A stretch of 64,000 nt of DNA from QWHO01 sp021404945. Lineage in GTDB: Bacteria; Vulcanimicrobiota; Xenobia; Xenobiales; QWHO01. The position numbers and the translations under genes were made by a program. This document shows, piece after piece, positions 8,099 to 17,310 of the stretch. The notes below the pieces were generated by a model that was not told the origin of the DNA, ran no database searches, and was given only the letters and a program-made list of their open reading frames with translations. The DNA lies in assembly GCA_963169765.1 (NCBI GenBank), contig CAUJEN010000048.1, positions 1 to 64,000 on the forward strand. Reading direction: 5' to 3'. Every line of letters starts with the position of its first letter. The first letter of the stretch is position 1.

Positions 8099-9718
8099 TT
8101 AAATCTCGCGGTGGACCACCTGGCCATCGAACATTGTCAGCAGCACCCGGGTTTCGACCAGCTCGTTGCCCATGATCCCCTGGCGATCGATCTCGAAGAG
8201 ATCGCGGTCGAGCACGGCCAGATCTGCCCGTTTCCCCACAGCCAGAGAGCCAGTCAAGCGCTGGCGCCCGGCTGCCGTCGCCGCGCCCAGCGTGTAGGCA
8301 GTGAGGGTTTCCTGGAGCGAGAGGCGCTCGGCTGGATACCAGGCCCCCTGTTCCATGCGAGCTGGGCGCTGTCGGCAGATAGCTCCGTGCATCCCGTAAA
8401 AGGGATTGGCATCCGAAACCGGCGCATCGCTGCCGAAAGCCAGCAAGGCCCCTGAGCGAGCCAGCCCCCCGAAGCGGTAGGCCAGGCGGGCGCGCTCTCC
8501 GAGATAGGCGTCGGCGGTGTCCATGTCGTCCAGGATGTGGGCGGGCTGTAAACTGGCCGTGATCCCCAGCTCGGCCAGCCGGCCCAGGTCGGAGTCGGCC
8601 AGGGTCTGGGCGTGCTCGATCCGGTGCGCAATGGCTGGCGGCTCTCCACCGCTCAGACGAGCTTGCTCGAACAGGTCCAGGCAGACCCGGTTGGCCCGGT
8701 CGCCAATGGCGTGAATGGACACGGGAAATCCGATGGCCAGAGCCCGCTGCAACTCGTCCTCGATCTGCTCGCGAGGAGTCAGAGCCAGGCCACAGTTGTC
8801 ATGCTCGTCAAACGGACCGGGCAGAAAGGGCTTTAGCATCGAGGCTGTGCGACTGCCCAGCGTGCCATCAGCGAAGATCTTGATATGGCCGAGTTGCAGC
8901 CGGTCGTCCCCCATCGCTGAGGATACACCCAGGGCCTCCAGCAGAGGCAAGTTGTGGGCCGCCACGTTGCAGCTCACCCGCAACTTCAGCTGCTCGCGCC
9001 GATTGAGCCGCGCATAGGCAGCCAGGGCGCGGGGCCCATCGTCCTGGTCCTTGAGCCGCTGATCGCAAATGGCCGTGATCCCCAGCCTGTGCAGCCGCTC
9101 CATGCCCGCCAACAGGGCCCGGTCGAGCTGGCCGGCGCTGGGACCGGGCAAAAGCTCTTGCATCCGGCTGATGGCCAGCTCGCGCAGCACCCCGGTGGGC
9201 TGGCCGTCCGGGTCGCGGTCAATCACGCCCCCCTCCACCACCAGGTCCGGCTCCAGCATCCCGGCCAGGTTGAGGGCGCGCGAATTGGCCACGGCCGAGT
9301 GCATGTCCGAGCGGTAGAGCAAGCAGGGACGGTCGGGCCCCGTGACGGCGTCGAGATGGTGGCGTGACGGCAGGGTGGGGTCGGGCCAGAAGGTCTCATT
9401 CCAACCCCAGCCGCAGACCCAGGTGTCCCGGGGCTCCATCGCCATAAACTGGCGCACCCGCTCGAGCAGGTCCGCCAGGCTCGAACAGCCGCTCAGCTGC
9501 ACCTGGCTCAGGCCCAGGCTCCAGTGGTAGTAGTGGATGTGGGCATCCCACAGGCCGGGGATAACCAGCCTCCCTCCCAGATCGAGACGTTCGGTGGCAC
9601 TCACTTCCTCGCCCACAGCCACCAGGTGGTTGCCCCGAATGGCCAGCGAATCAGCCCAGGGCCGCGCCCGGTCGCCCGTCCAGGCCCGGGCATTGGTCAG
9701 GATCAAATCAGCGCGCAC
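8099..9718 (-). CDS. Amidohydrolase (YtcJ-like, metal-dependent)
   Basis: 539 residues from a GTG start with a good ribosome site (GAGGGAG five bases upstream); the longer open frame adds non-homologous sequence and was not used. The sequence begins ADLILTNARAWTGD, the classic lead of exo-enzymes of the amidohydrolase superfamily. The first metal motif is GLWDAHIHYYH (about 55-65), and later HAIGDRANR, AHRIEHAQ and GSDAPVSDANP supply the remaining His and Asp ligands. YtcJ/NfdA-like enzymes hydrolyse N-substituted amides or formamides. No operon partners on this strand; the substrate is unknown. The next gene is divergent after about 110 bases. Confidence 0.88.
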   Translation of the reverse strand: MRADLILTNARAWTGDRARPWADSLAIRGNHLVAVGEEVSATERLDLGGRLVIPGLWDAHIHYYHWSLGLSQVQLSGCSSLADLLERVRQFMAMEPRDTWVCGWGWNETFWPDPTLPSRHHLDAVTGPDRPCLLYRSDMHSAVANSRALNLAGMLEPDLVVEGGVIDRDPDGQPTGVLRELAISRMQELLPGPSAGQLDRALLAGMERLHRLGITAICDQRLKDQDDGPRALAAYARLNRREQLKLRVSCNVAAHNLPLLEALGVSSAMGDDRLQLGHIKIFADGTLGSRTASMLKPFLPGPFDEHDNCGLALTPREQIEDELQRALAIGFPVSIHAIGDRANRVCLDLFEQARLSGGEPPAIAHRIEHAQTLADSDLGRLAELGITASLQPAHILDDMDTADAYLGERARLAYRFGGLARSGALLAFGSDAPVSDANPFYGMHGAICRQRPARMEQGAWYPAERLSLQETLTAYTLGAATAAGRQRLTGSLAVGKRADLAVLDRDLFEIDRQGIMGNELVETRVLLTMFDGQVVHREI

Positions 9719-9826
9719 GGTGACTCCCTCAAGGTCCCCCTGGGCAGAACCCGTTTGCCAGCATGAGCCAGGGCCCTGCTCCACAGGTAGGCCCGCCCGG
9801 GGCCGACCGCGAAGTAACGCCGCCCT

Positions 9827-10954
9827 ATGCGTGGCCGTATCCTCTTCAACGGCAATATCGTGCTTGAAAGCGACTTCGTGAAGATGGCGCGCGACTGGCT
9901 GCTCAGCTCGCTGCACGAGGACCGGGCCGTGCGCGAGTCGCTCAAGGTGCTGCTGATCACGGCTGGCTGGCTGGAGAATGAGTTCGAAGAAGAGCCCATC
10001 AAGGCCGCCCTGCGCGACATTGGCATCCCCTCGAGGTTCGTCGGCGGATTTGACACGAATCTCCAGAACCTGTCCGCCTACCATTCCTATCGCGCTTTCC
10101 TGGACCGCGAGCCGACCCTGGCGACCGCCTGGAACGCCCGCGCCGAGCTGATGGAGGCCACTCGCCGCCTCTATCTCGAGAAGAATTCGTTCTATGTGGG
10201 CCAGTTGCGACGTTCCCTGGCCCAGCTCAACGAACGGCAGGGCGACAGCACTTTGTCCAAAGTCATGCAGGATGTCACCGGGGCCTTTTCGCATCCCCCT
10301 GCCGATCTCGACGGAGACCGCCTGATGGGTTACTTCCTGGGTGGCGACATTCGCGACGCGCTCGGCCGTCTGATCGATAACGACGACCGCATGGTCGAGT
10401 TGTTAGGTGAGTTGGACGAGCACTTCGTGGTGGGCACCGGACTGCACTTCAATAAGACCTGGCGCGGTCTGCGCCAGACCCTGGAGGAGCGCATCTTGAG
10501 CGCCAACTCGATCTTCCTTTTTGGTGGCAACCTGGCCGCGCTGCATCGCTGTCTGCACTTTTTCAGGCTGGGTGAGGTGCTTGTCGAGGCCCTGCGGCGC
10601 GGCACTTCGTTTTACACCGTTTCGGCCGGGTCGCTCATCATGTGCGAGCGCATCATCGTCTACAACGACTTTGCCACTGAGGCCGAGTTCAACCTTTACG
10701 ACCGGGGTTTCGGCCTGGTTCGAAGCCTGCAGCTCTTCCCCCACTGCATGGACCGCATCCAGACCGACGATCCCGATAACCTCAGCTACCTGGCCTATCG
10801 TTTCCAGAACCGGCAATGCGTGGGCCTCAACAAAGATAGTTTCCTGTTGCTAGAGGACGAGCTGGCCACCTCGGTGGGCAAACGCGACGGGGTCTATCTG
10901 TTCGATCCATCGGGAGCCAAGATGCGCTACGATTACCAGCAGCAGATTCTCTGA
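9827..10954 (+). CDS. Peptidase S51-like / class I glutamine amidotransferase-fold protein
   Basis: 375 residues. The central motif TVSAGSLIMCERI, with Ser266 in the nucleophile-elbow position, resembles the S-A-G of S51 peptidases (dipeptidase E, cyanophycinase). FLFGGNLAALHRCL upstream fits the glycine-rich oxyanion region of the same fold. The first 200 residues are longer than in dipeptidase E and include a mostly helical insert (about 60-170). Because the flanking sequence is diverged, I would not claim peptidase activity; an unassigned member of the amidotransferase-like fold is safer. It is a single gene, ending against a leftward lipoprotein gene across a hairpin terminator. Confidence 0.65.
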   Translation: MRGRILFNGNIVLESDFVKMARDWLLSSLHEDRAVRESLKVLLITAGWLENEFEEEPIKAALRDIGIPSRFVGGFDTNLQNLSAYHSYRAFLDREPTLATAWNARAELMEATRRLYLEKNSFYVGQLRRSLAQLNERQGDSTLSKVMQDVTGAFSHPPADLDGDRLMGYFLGGDIRDALGRLIDNDDRMVELLGELDEHFVVGTGLHFNKTWRGLRQTLEERILSANSIFLFGGNLAALHRCLHFFRLGEVLVEALRRGTSFYTVSAGSLIMCERIIVYNDFATEAEFNLYDRGFGLVRSLQLFPHCMDRIQTDDPDNLSYLAYRFQNRQCVGLNKDSFLLLEDELATSVGKRDGVYLFDPSGAKMRYDYQQQIL

Positions 10955-10958
10955 GCGC

Positions 10959-10989
10959 AAAAAGCGACCCGGCGTGGTGCCGGGCCGCT
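10959..10989 (-). terminator. Rho-independent terminator for the lipoprotein gene
   Basis: CCCGGC at 10968-10973 pairs with GCCGGG at 10979-10984 around a GTGGT loop, extended by AGCG/CGCT. On the minus strand the stem is followed by TTTTT, so it terminates leftward transcription. It also lies five bases past the rightward S51-like gene. Confidence 0.75.
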
Positions 10990-11012
10990 CTGAAACGATC
11001 TCTGCGTGAAAA

Positions 11013-11552
11013 TCAGTCGAAGGTCCCGCGGATCAGAGTGCCCGTGAAGGCGGTTCCACCCAACGTGAGAGTGAACGATCCTGGCGTGGTGGAGCCAAAG
11101 GGTCCGCCCCCCTGACCGGTGATCTGCGTGGGCACCTCCACACCGATCACTCCCAGGTCCTCGTCGCTACCGGTCTCCACGATACCGACCAGGGTGAAAG
11201 CAGCATTCGTCTCGTCGAAGACGCCCGTCCAACCGTCCTCTTCGTCGGTGTAGGTCCGCGCCTCGAAAGGAGGAATAACCCCATCCGGAAAATCTACGAC
11301 GTCTTCAATATCAACCGAGATCCCTGCTACGGTTCCGATGGTCGAGCCCGTGAACGTAAAGGTTAAACGCTGGTTCGCGTTGAGAGCAACACGCCCGCTG
11401 AACTGGCCGGCGAAAAACTCATCGGCCGTGGCGAAATCCTGGTTCGGGGTACCCGCCGAGCCGGGGCCACCGCACGAAATGGTGGCCAGGCACATCAAGA
11501 CGAGTGCGAACAGAGCCTGAGCCAGCCGGCCTAATGGTCGAGTTCCAATCAT
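11013..11552 (-). CDS. Putative lipoprotein, unknown function
   Basis: 179 residues. I chose the second ATG (11552) because GGAGG lies at the right distance upstream of it and overlaps the first ATG codon. A signal peptide with basic start, hydrophobic core and the lipobox ATISC puts the lipidated Cys at residue 27. The mature part is rich in Gly, Thr and Asp, with patterns such as RLTFTFTGSTIG and SFTLTLGGTAFTGTL that suggest an all-beta domain. I recognise no family. A monocistronic unit with its own terminator, probably anchored in the outer membrane or cell surface. Confidence 0.7.
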   Translation of the reverse strand: MIGTRPLGRLAQALFALVLMCLATISCGGPGSAGTPNQDFATADEFFAGQFSGRVALNANQRLTFTFTGSTIGTVAGISVDIEDVVDFPDGVIPPFEARTYTDEEDGWTGVFDETNAAFTLVGIVETGSDEDLGVIGVEVPTQITGQGGGPFGSTTPGSFTLTLGGTAFTGTLIRGTFD

Positions 11553-12019
11553 TCCTACCTCCATTGGGTTAGTGACAGAAAGACAACAACAATTGAAACC
11601 GGTCCTTCCGTCTGTTCGAGCAGATCCCTCTCAGGGGAGATGGAATTTTTTTTGAGCCTCCCCTTCCCAGCAGAAAGGGCCGCCCAAGTGAGCTCCATCA
11701 CCTGACGAGGGGGCTTCGATATTGAAGGAGTTTCACCTTCCTGGACAAGTTTTTTCTCGAACAGTTTTCCAGCTTGAGCGCGGCAGTGGCAGAGACAGCT
11801 TCTGACCGTCCTCCCCCGTCAGGCGCGAGTCATTCGCCTCACAGCTGCGAGCCCCGCTTCGGCTGTGGTCACCTCGCAGGCCACAAAGAGCTACGGCCTG
11901 CTGGAATTGGGTCTGCCTGCTCGGCGGCCAACCGCGGTTTTTAATGCGCTCGCACTTTGGTCTTGCACATTGGCACAATCTAAGGAACGCCCCGGAACTG
12001 CGTTCCAGCGCGCGGTGCC
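11553..12019. other. Intergenic region upstream of the lipoprotein gene
   Basis: About 470 bases without a convincing gene; an 81-codon minus-strand frame lacks any recognisable pattern. A T8 run at about 11646-11653 follows a weak CCCTCTCAGGGG hairpin on the plus strand. The sequence ACAGTTTTCC near 11761 echoes part of the 7856-7872 repeat, which may be chance. Confidence 0.3.
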
Positions 12020-14482
12020 CTAAGAGCCCGGTTTTAAGGCCAGCGGCTCGCCGTTGCCTCCGTTGCGCTTGAGCACGTTTTCCAGGGGCGTGTCTTTGAG
12101 CAGGCCGGCGAACACCTCGCCGATGCTCTTGCCCCCCAGAATGGCCAGGGGCGCCATGGTCTCGGCCATACGCTCGGCCAGGGCCCGATCGCTGAAGCCC
12201 TGCAGAGCGGCGATCAGGTCGGGCGAGACGGCTTCGGCCCGGGCCACCACTCCCTGCACCTCGGCGCGCAGCTCCTCCAGCCGCTGACCGAGCTGGCGCT
12301 GAGCCAGCTCCAACTCCTGATCGCGGCGGGCGCGCTCGCGCGCGAGCTCGGCCTCGTGCAGGCGAGAGATGGGTTCTTGCTCCTGGCTCTTGCCCTGCAA
12401 TCGCTGCATCTCGGTCTCATGCTGGGTGCGAATCTCCTGGGCCAGATAGGCGGCCCGCATCTCCAACTCGGTGCTGCGCAAAGCCAGCTCTTTGAGGGTC
12501 GTGCTGCTGACCGCCTCGGCGATCTGCTGCTTGATCTCCTCGCTCTTGCGGGTTGCATCCAAACGGCGTTGCTCGGCGGCCAGCTCGATGGCCTGTTGCA
12601 CCGCGTGGTGCTGCGCCTTCATCAACAGATCGGCGATCTGGTTCTCGCCGATGGTCACATCCAGAACCTCCACGTCATAAACGTGCATGCCGTTCTCCTC
12701 AAAGCGCCGGCCCGAGCGCTTGCCCTCGACGGGAGCGCCGAGCAGCGAGTCGCGCACCACCGAGATGGCATTCTGGTAAAACTGCTCGAGCCCGTGGGAC
12801 TTGATGGCGTTGCGCAGCATGCTTCGCATGTGGTCGGTGAGGAACTTCACATAGTTCTCCACATTGAACCAGCGCTCGGGATCTCCCTCGAAATTGACCC
12901 GGTAGGAAAGCTGCACCCGCACCTGGCAAAGGTCGGCCGTCTCGGCCTGGACGATATCCGAAACGGTGTTGTTGAGCACTCGCAGATAGACGGTGCGAAA
13001 AAGCTGCTCGTCAGTCTTGGGGGTGCCGGTGGAAAGCTCGACCATCTCCGGGCTCTCGTCGTACTCGAGCAGGTAGGAGGCCGGACCGACCACCACCTTG
13101 CGCTGGCCGCTCTTGCCCACGACCAGCACCGCATAGCCAGTCCAGACGTCGATGGAGACGGCCCCTTCGTAGCGGGTATCCAGCGTGATGGTGCGCGGCT
13201 TGGAGTAGGTCTGGGTGCGCATCAGCTCGTCCCCGGCGAAGTCGCGGGGGGCGGCTTGCAGCACCTTGGCATCCTCCTGCACCCGCTCTTTCTTGGCTCG
13301 CACCTCGCGGTCGGCCACATACTCGATTTCGGGACGCGTGAGCTGCAAGAGCTTGCGGTTATATTCCAGCGCCTCGTGATTGCCGGGATAGAGCATCTCG
13401 ACCAGGTGGAGCGGCAACACGCGGCGCACCACCACCTCGCGGCGGGGATCGGGCAAGAACATGGCCGGTCCTCGCACCAGGCTCACCTCGCCGGTCAGCC
13501 GGTGCAGCATGTAAAGGGCGTTGCCGGCCGGGATGGCCACCGAATGGTGGATGTCCTGGTTGCCGTACTTGATGATGGCGTGCTCGGGGCGGGGGAAGTA
13601 GATCATCTGCTCTTTCCCGGTCAAGAACAGCTCCTCGCCCTCCTTATGAGCCACTTGAGCCTCGTCGGTGTAAGGCGCGATCACCTTGAGATAGATACCC
13701 GTCAGCTCATTCAGCTCGATGGCCTTGAACTTGCGTGAGCCAGCCTTCTCCACGAAGGTCTCGGTGGGCTCGGGGAAGACCACCGCCGGTCCACGGATGA
13801 AGCGCTTGTTGCCGTCCTCGTCGAGCAGGATGCAGTATTCCAGACGCTCGAGCGTGACGGCGGCGCGCACGTAGCCGCCCCCTCCCACATCGGGTACGAC
13901 CTCCACGCCCGTGGGCGGGATGTAGAACGAGACATCCGTGCCCCGGATCACCAGCAGCTTGCCCATGGTCAGGTCGGGCACCTCGGTCTCGACCGGCTCG
14001 GTGTGGGGCTGCTGGGGCTTGATGACGGCCCGGGCCCAGTTGTCTCGAGCGGCCTCCTCGTTGTAGACGCGCACAACCAGATACTGGTTGGAGCGCAGGT
14101 GGTGGCCTTGAATCACGCGGGCCACCTGACCGGGCCAGAGGGGGAACGTGATCGGGCCCGGCAGGTTCACCTTGCGCCCCGAGATCAACTTGGGCAGATT
14201 GTTGGGGCCACCCTTGGGGTGCTCTTCGTCGCCCTCACGGGCGGGGTTCTCGAGCACCACGTACCAGCCTTCCTCGGCGAAGGGGAAGGAGGTGATAGCC
14301 TCCTCCAGGTTGCCTCGCTGAAACCGCCGAGTGTTGTGGTCATAGGTGACCGGTCGATCGGTGTTGGCCAGGCTGGTCTTGTGAGGACCGATGTAAGCGA
14401 TGACGTGGCCCTTGGTCTCGTCGAGAATGTAGGCGTATTCGTTGGGAGCCAGGATCAGGTCGCGTTCGCGGCTTTCAGACAT
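12020..14482 (-). CDS. Bacterial major vault protein (MVP) homologue
   Basis: 820 residues, close to the roughly 860-890 of eukaryotic MVP, with the same order of parts. The N-terminus PNEYAYILDETKGHVIAYIG resembles MVP's opening (a PxxYxxxLD lead then VxxGP), and PLWPGQVARVIQ parallels the first vault repeat. Several beta-rich repeats follow with recurring VRGPAxFxPxP-type ends (IRGPAVVFPEP near 228-238; LVRGPAMFLPDP). A band-7-like shoulder domain comes next (DLCQVRVQLSYRVNFEGDPERWF, FEENGMHVYDVEVLDV). Then a long charged helix (about 640-760) and a short cap-like C-terminus. MVP assembles into the hollow vault particle. The gene ends a four-gene leftward operon. Assembly in this host is inferred. 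Confidence 0.8.
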   Translation of the reverse strand: MSESRERDLILAPNEYAYILDETKGHVIAYIGPHKTSLANTDRPVTYDHNTRRFQRGNLEEAITSFPFAEEGWYVVLENPAREGDEEHPKGGPNNLPKLISGRKVNLPGPITFPLWPGQVARVIQGHHLRSNQYLVVRVYNEEAARDNWARAVIKPQQPHTEPVETEVPDLTMGKLLVIRGTDVSFYIPPTGVEVVPDVGGGGYVRAAVTLERLEYCILLDEDGNKRFIRGPAVVFPEPTETFVEKAGSRKFKAIELNELTGIYLKVIAPYTDEAQVAHKEGEELFLTGKEQMIYFPRPEHAIIKYGNQDIHHSVAIPAGNALYMLHRLTGEVSLVRGPAMFLPDPRREVVVRRVLPLHLVEMLYPGNHEALEYNRKLLQLTRPEIEYVADREVRAKKERVQEDAKVLQAAPRDFAGDELMRTQTYSKPRTITLDTRYEGAVSIDVWTGYAVLVVGKSGQRKVVVGPASYLLEYDESPEMVELSTGTPKTDEQLFRTVYLRVLNNTVSDIVQAETADLCQVRVQLSYRVNFEGDPERWFNVENYVKFLTDHMRSMLRNAIKSHGLEQFYQNAISVVRDSLLGAPVEGKRSGRRFEENGMHVYDVEVLDVTIGENQIADLLMKAQHHAVQQAIELAAEQRRLDATRKSEEIKQQIAEAVSSTTLKELALRSTELEMRAAYLAQEIRTQHETEMQRLQGKSQEQEPISRLHEAELARERARRDQELELAQRQLGQRLEELRAEVQGVVARAEAVSPDLIAALQGFSDRALAERMAETMAPLAILGGKSIGEVFAGLLKDTPLENVLKRNGGNGEPLALKPGS

Positions 14483-14560
14483 CAGGCAAAACCCCCGTTC
14501 ATTTTCCGGTCGTCAGGGGTTCTTTGGCGTCAAAAACGCTTTTCCCGCGTTGAAAGCACT

Positions 14561-15718
14561 TCAGGGCTCACTGAGCAGTAGCAACGCGAGCAGAGCTGAG
14601 CGCACCGGCATCTGGGCGGGAAGGCAGTGCTCTTCCAGCGAGTGGGCCCCATCCCCCACCGCTCCCAGTCCGTCCAGAACGGCCGTGACCTGGCTCAGCG
14701 TGCTCCCGTCCGAGGATCCGCCCGCTGCTCCCCCTTCCAAATCCAGGCCCAGCAACATCCCCAACTCGCGAGCCTGCTCAAAGAGGGCCAGATTGCGGGG
14801 GGTGGGCTCCATGGGAGGACGACCCCAGCTCCCTTCTACCGTCAGGTTGACCCCGGGAATCCGCGCCCGCAAGGAGCGGAGCTTCTGCTCCACCCGCTCG
14901 GCCTCCTCATGGGTGGGCACCCGCACGTCCACGTCGGCACTGCTGTGAGGGGCCACCACGTTAGGACGCAGGCCTCCATCCACTACTCCCACGTTGACCG
15001 TCACCCCCCGGCTCAGGTCGTTGAGCTGGAAAAGGTCCTGAATCACATAGGAGAGCTCCAGGATGGCGCTGGCGCCCTGCTCCGGGCTCAGACCGGCGTG
15101 GGCCGGGATGCCCTGAATTTTGACCCGAAAACGCCCCCCTCCTTTGCGGGCCGTCTTCAGCTTGCCGGTGGAGCCCAGCGAGGGCTCCAGCACGAAGGCG
15201 CGCGTCGCCCGCCGGGCCAGCTGCAGCAGCAGACGTGCCGAGCGGGGGCTGCCGATCTCCTCGTCGCCGTTGATCACCACCACCAGCGGCAGGGCGGGAG
15301 AAAGCTCCAGGGCGTGCAGGGCCTCCAGGGCGTAGATCATCTGCACCAGACCGGCCTTCATGTCGTAGACCCCCGGGCCGCGCAAAAGCTCGCCGCGGCG
15401 CTCCACGGGGAAGGTCTGCAGGGTGCCCACCGGCCAGACCGTGTCGGCGTGGCCGACCAGCATCTGCCAGGGGGCCCGGGCCGGTGAGGAAGTGGCCACC
15501 AACGCGCCCGCCGAGCGGCTCTGGCGCATGTCCAGCCGGCTGAAGCGCTGGCCCAGCAGGTCGTAGACCGGCTCCAGGCGAGGTGGCTCCTGGGAGGGAG
15601 TCTCCAGGCTCACCAGCTGGATCAAAAGCTCCTCCATGGCGGAGGCCCGCTGCTCGAGCCAGCCGATCAGCGCGTCAGCGGTGGAAGCCTTTGGGGAAGG
15701 GGAAGGCATGGCTTTCAT
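14561..15718 (-). CDS. M20-family metallopeptidase (carboxypeptidase G2-like)
   Basis: 385 residues from ATG 15718; ATG 15709 is equally possible, and both overlap the end of the upstream flavin-reductase-like gene. Zinc-site signatures are in order: VGHADTVWP, GVYDMKAGLVQ, then INGDEEIGSPRS with the catalytic Glu-Glu pair. The dimerisation (lid) domain shows IPAHAGLSPEQGASAI, and the final His ligand is probably in GDGAHSLEEHC. Carboxypeptidase G2-like enzymes release C-terminal glutamate or cleave similar amides. It lies 78 bases upstream of the vault-protein gene on the same strand. Confidence 0.88.
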   Translation of the reverse strand: MKAMPSPSPKASTADALIGWLEQRASAMEELLIQLVSLETPSQEPPRLEPVYDLLGQRFSRLDMRQSRSAGALVATSSPARAPWQMLVGHADTVWPVGTLQTFPVERRGELLRGPGVYDMKAGLVQMIYALEALHALELSPALPLVVVINGDEEIGSPRSARLLLQLARRATRAFVLEPSLGSTGKLKTARKGGGRFRVKIQGIPAHAGLSPEQGASAILELSYVIQDLFQLNDLSRGVTVNVGVVDGGLRPNVVAPHSSADVDVRVPTHEEAERVEQKLRSLRARIPGVNLTVEGSWGRPPMEPTPRNLALFEQARELGMLLGLDLEGGAAGGSSDGSTLSQVTAVLDGLGAVGDGAHSLEEHCLPAQMPVRSALLALLLLSEP

Positions 15719-16268
15719 ACAGGATTGCAAAGCGCCCTGGCTGGAGGTAAACCAGCATCGGGTCGTGGGCGATGGCGTCGTGGTCATCTTGCTGGGCCCG
15801 CCGCAGGGCGATGTCGTCCACCTCGGCGTGCCGGACCACTCCGGCGATCAGGCTGTTGGGCCCGAAGCCGTCCACGATCCGGTCCAGCTCGCACTCGAGA
15901 AAGAGGTAGGCGCCCTGGAGCAGGGGACAGCCCAGAGTGCTGCCCTCCTGCGTGGTCAGCGCCGCCAGCGAGGGCTTGGGGGCCTCGGGTCCGTCTCCGC
16001 ATCGTGGAGCGGCCGCCAACGAGGTCTGCAGCAACTGGGACGGTCTCGGGAAGCTGACCCCGAAGCGGCCGTCTCGCTGGATGTTGCGATAGGTGGCGTG
16101 CTCGGGCGAGCAGACGAACCCAAAAAAGTTTTCCCAGCTCAGCGGCAGGGCCAGGTGCTTGGGGGCCATGTCCACCGTGCCATCGGCGTGGTGGGTGCCG
16201 ATCAGCACGAGCGGTGAGACCAAGAAAAATTTGGCCCAGATCGGCTGGGAGAGGTCGAGCTCGATCAT
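15675..16268 (-). CDS. Flavin reductase-like FMN-binding domain protein
   Basis: 197 residues from the ATG at 16268, which overlaps the stop of the upstream P-loop gene (ATGA). The sequence VLIGTHHADGTVDMAPKHLA and NFFGFVCSPEHATYRNI fits the FMN-binding split-barrel fold of flavin reductases, as do RFGVSFPRPSQ and the end region GRFAILYES. Such proteins reduce or bind FMN for partner enzymes, or act as flavoredoxins. I cannot identify a partner oxygenase in this operon. Overlapping the downstream peptidase gene by about 43 bases suggests translational coupling. Confidence 0.75.
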   Translation of the reverse strand: MIELDLSQPIWAKFFLVSPLVLIGTHHADGTVDMAPKHLALPLSWENFFGFVCSPEHATYRNIQRDGRFGVSFPRPSQLLQTSLAAAPRCGDGPEAPKPSLAALTTQEGSTLGCPLLQGAYLFLECELDRIVDGFGPNSLIAGVVRHAEVDDIALRRAQQDDHDAIAHDPMLVYLQPGRFAILYESHAFPFPKGFHR

Positions 16269-17284
16269 GGCAGGCCCAGTTTCTTCCTCAGGAGCTCTTG
16301 CACCATTGGATGGGAGGCTTCGTCCAGGATGTTGACGGTGGGAACCCGGGTCAGGCGGGTGGTCAACTCGATGCCCGCGCTGGTGTTGGCGCAGACTCCG
16401 CAGATCAGGTCGGGAGTACGCTGGAAGGCCACCATCACGCCCAGGGCCGCGTAGGGGTCGGAGGCACACAGCACCAGCATGGCGATGCGATCCCCCAGGG
16501 CCTCCAGGGCGAGCTCGCCGTTGTAGGGCTCGAGCGGGGACGAGCCGACCTCGGCCACTACCACATCGGCCTCCAGCAGGGACATCCGCGTGAGGAGCTG
16601 CTCGATGGCCGGCCGGAAGTCCTCGGCAGGCATCACGGTGGAGGGCAGGCCCACGTCCACGAAGTCGAAGATGGCGTCGGCACCGGCGTCATGCAGGCTC
16701 AGAATGTCTCGGTAGCGGCCCGCCCCGGTCAGCTTGGCGGCCACCACGTGGCGCTCGGCCTCCTTGAGCATGCGCACCAGCACCCGGGCGGCGGTGGTCT
16801 TGCCGGCCGACATGCTGGTGCCCACCAGCAGCACCACCGGCACTCCCAGGGGACGCTGGGGAACGGCCCCCACGTAGTCGCGCATGCTGGCTTTGGCCCC
16901 CTGCACCAGCACGTGGCCCTGGTAGCGCAGCACCGGCAACTGGCCGAGGTAAGGGGACTGGGAGGTGATCTTGCCCAGCAGGCCGGCCGGCGTCATCAGG
17001 TCCATCAGGCCGTCTTCACCGATGGCGCGCCAGTCTCCCACCGCCTCCAGGGTAGCCGCCCGACTGCCCAGGGCCCCCAGCAGGCGGTCGCCGCGGATCA
17101 CGTCGATCAGCCGTCCGGTATTGAGCTCGACGCGTGAGAGCGGCCCGCCGGCGCTGACGAGCTCGCCCACCACGAAGTCAGCCGTCTGCCACTGCTCCCG
17201 GGGCAGCTCCTCCAGCGTCAGGGGCTCGTGCAGGCTCGACAGCCTGGCCAGCGAGCCGAGAAAGATTTTGTGCTCAGCAGCCAC
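16265..17284 (-). CDS. P-loop NTPase related to DUF1611
   Basis: 339 residues. An N-terminal domain of about 140 residues precedes a Walker A motif GTSMSAGKTT at 155-164. The region after it (RVLVRMLKEAERHVVAAKLTGAGRYRD) and DVVVAEVGSSPLEPYNGE resemble the dethiobiotin-synthetase-like P-loop fold. The layout is close to DUF1611 proteins, which have a G-T-D-x-x-V-G-K loop, though the loop here differs. The C-terminus carries PTVNILDEASHPMVQELL. First gene of the leftward operon that ends with the vault protein. No specific reaction can be assigned. Confidence 0.6.
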   Translation of the reverse strand: MAAEHKIFLGSLARLSSLHEPLTLEELPREQWQTADFVVGELVSAGGPLSRVELNTGRLIDVIRGDRLLGALGSRAATLEAVGDWRAIGEDGLMDLMTPAGLLGKITSQSPYLGQLPVLRYQGHVLVQGAKASMRDYVGAVPQRPLGVPVVLLVGTSMSAGKTTAARVLVRMLKEAERHVVAAKLTGAGRYRDILSLHDAGADAIFDFVDVGLPSTVMPAEDFRPAIEQLLTRMSLLEADVVVAEVGSSPLEPYNGELALEALGDRIAMLVLCASDPYAALGVMVAFQRTPDLICGVCANTSAGIELTTRLTRVPTVNILDEASHPMVQELLRKKLGLP

Positions 17285-17310
17285 GAACCAAGTCTAGCCG
17301 GCTTCCCGCA

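Noticed and set aside
9719..10294. N-terminal extension of the amidohydrolase
   Set aside because: The extra 190 residues overlap the divergent S51-like gene. GTG 9718 has a good ribosome site and starts the conserved ADLILTNA lead.
11733..11978. 81-codon minus-strand frame in the gap before the vault gene
   Set aside because: No ribosome site, no family pattern, and composition like neighbouring non-coding sequence.
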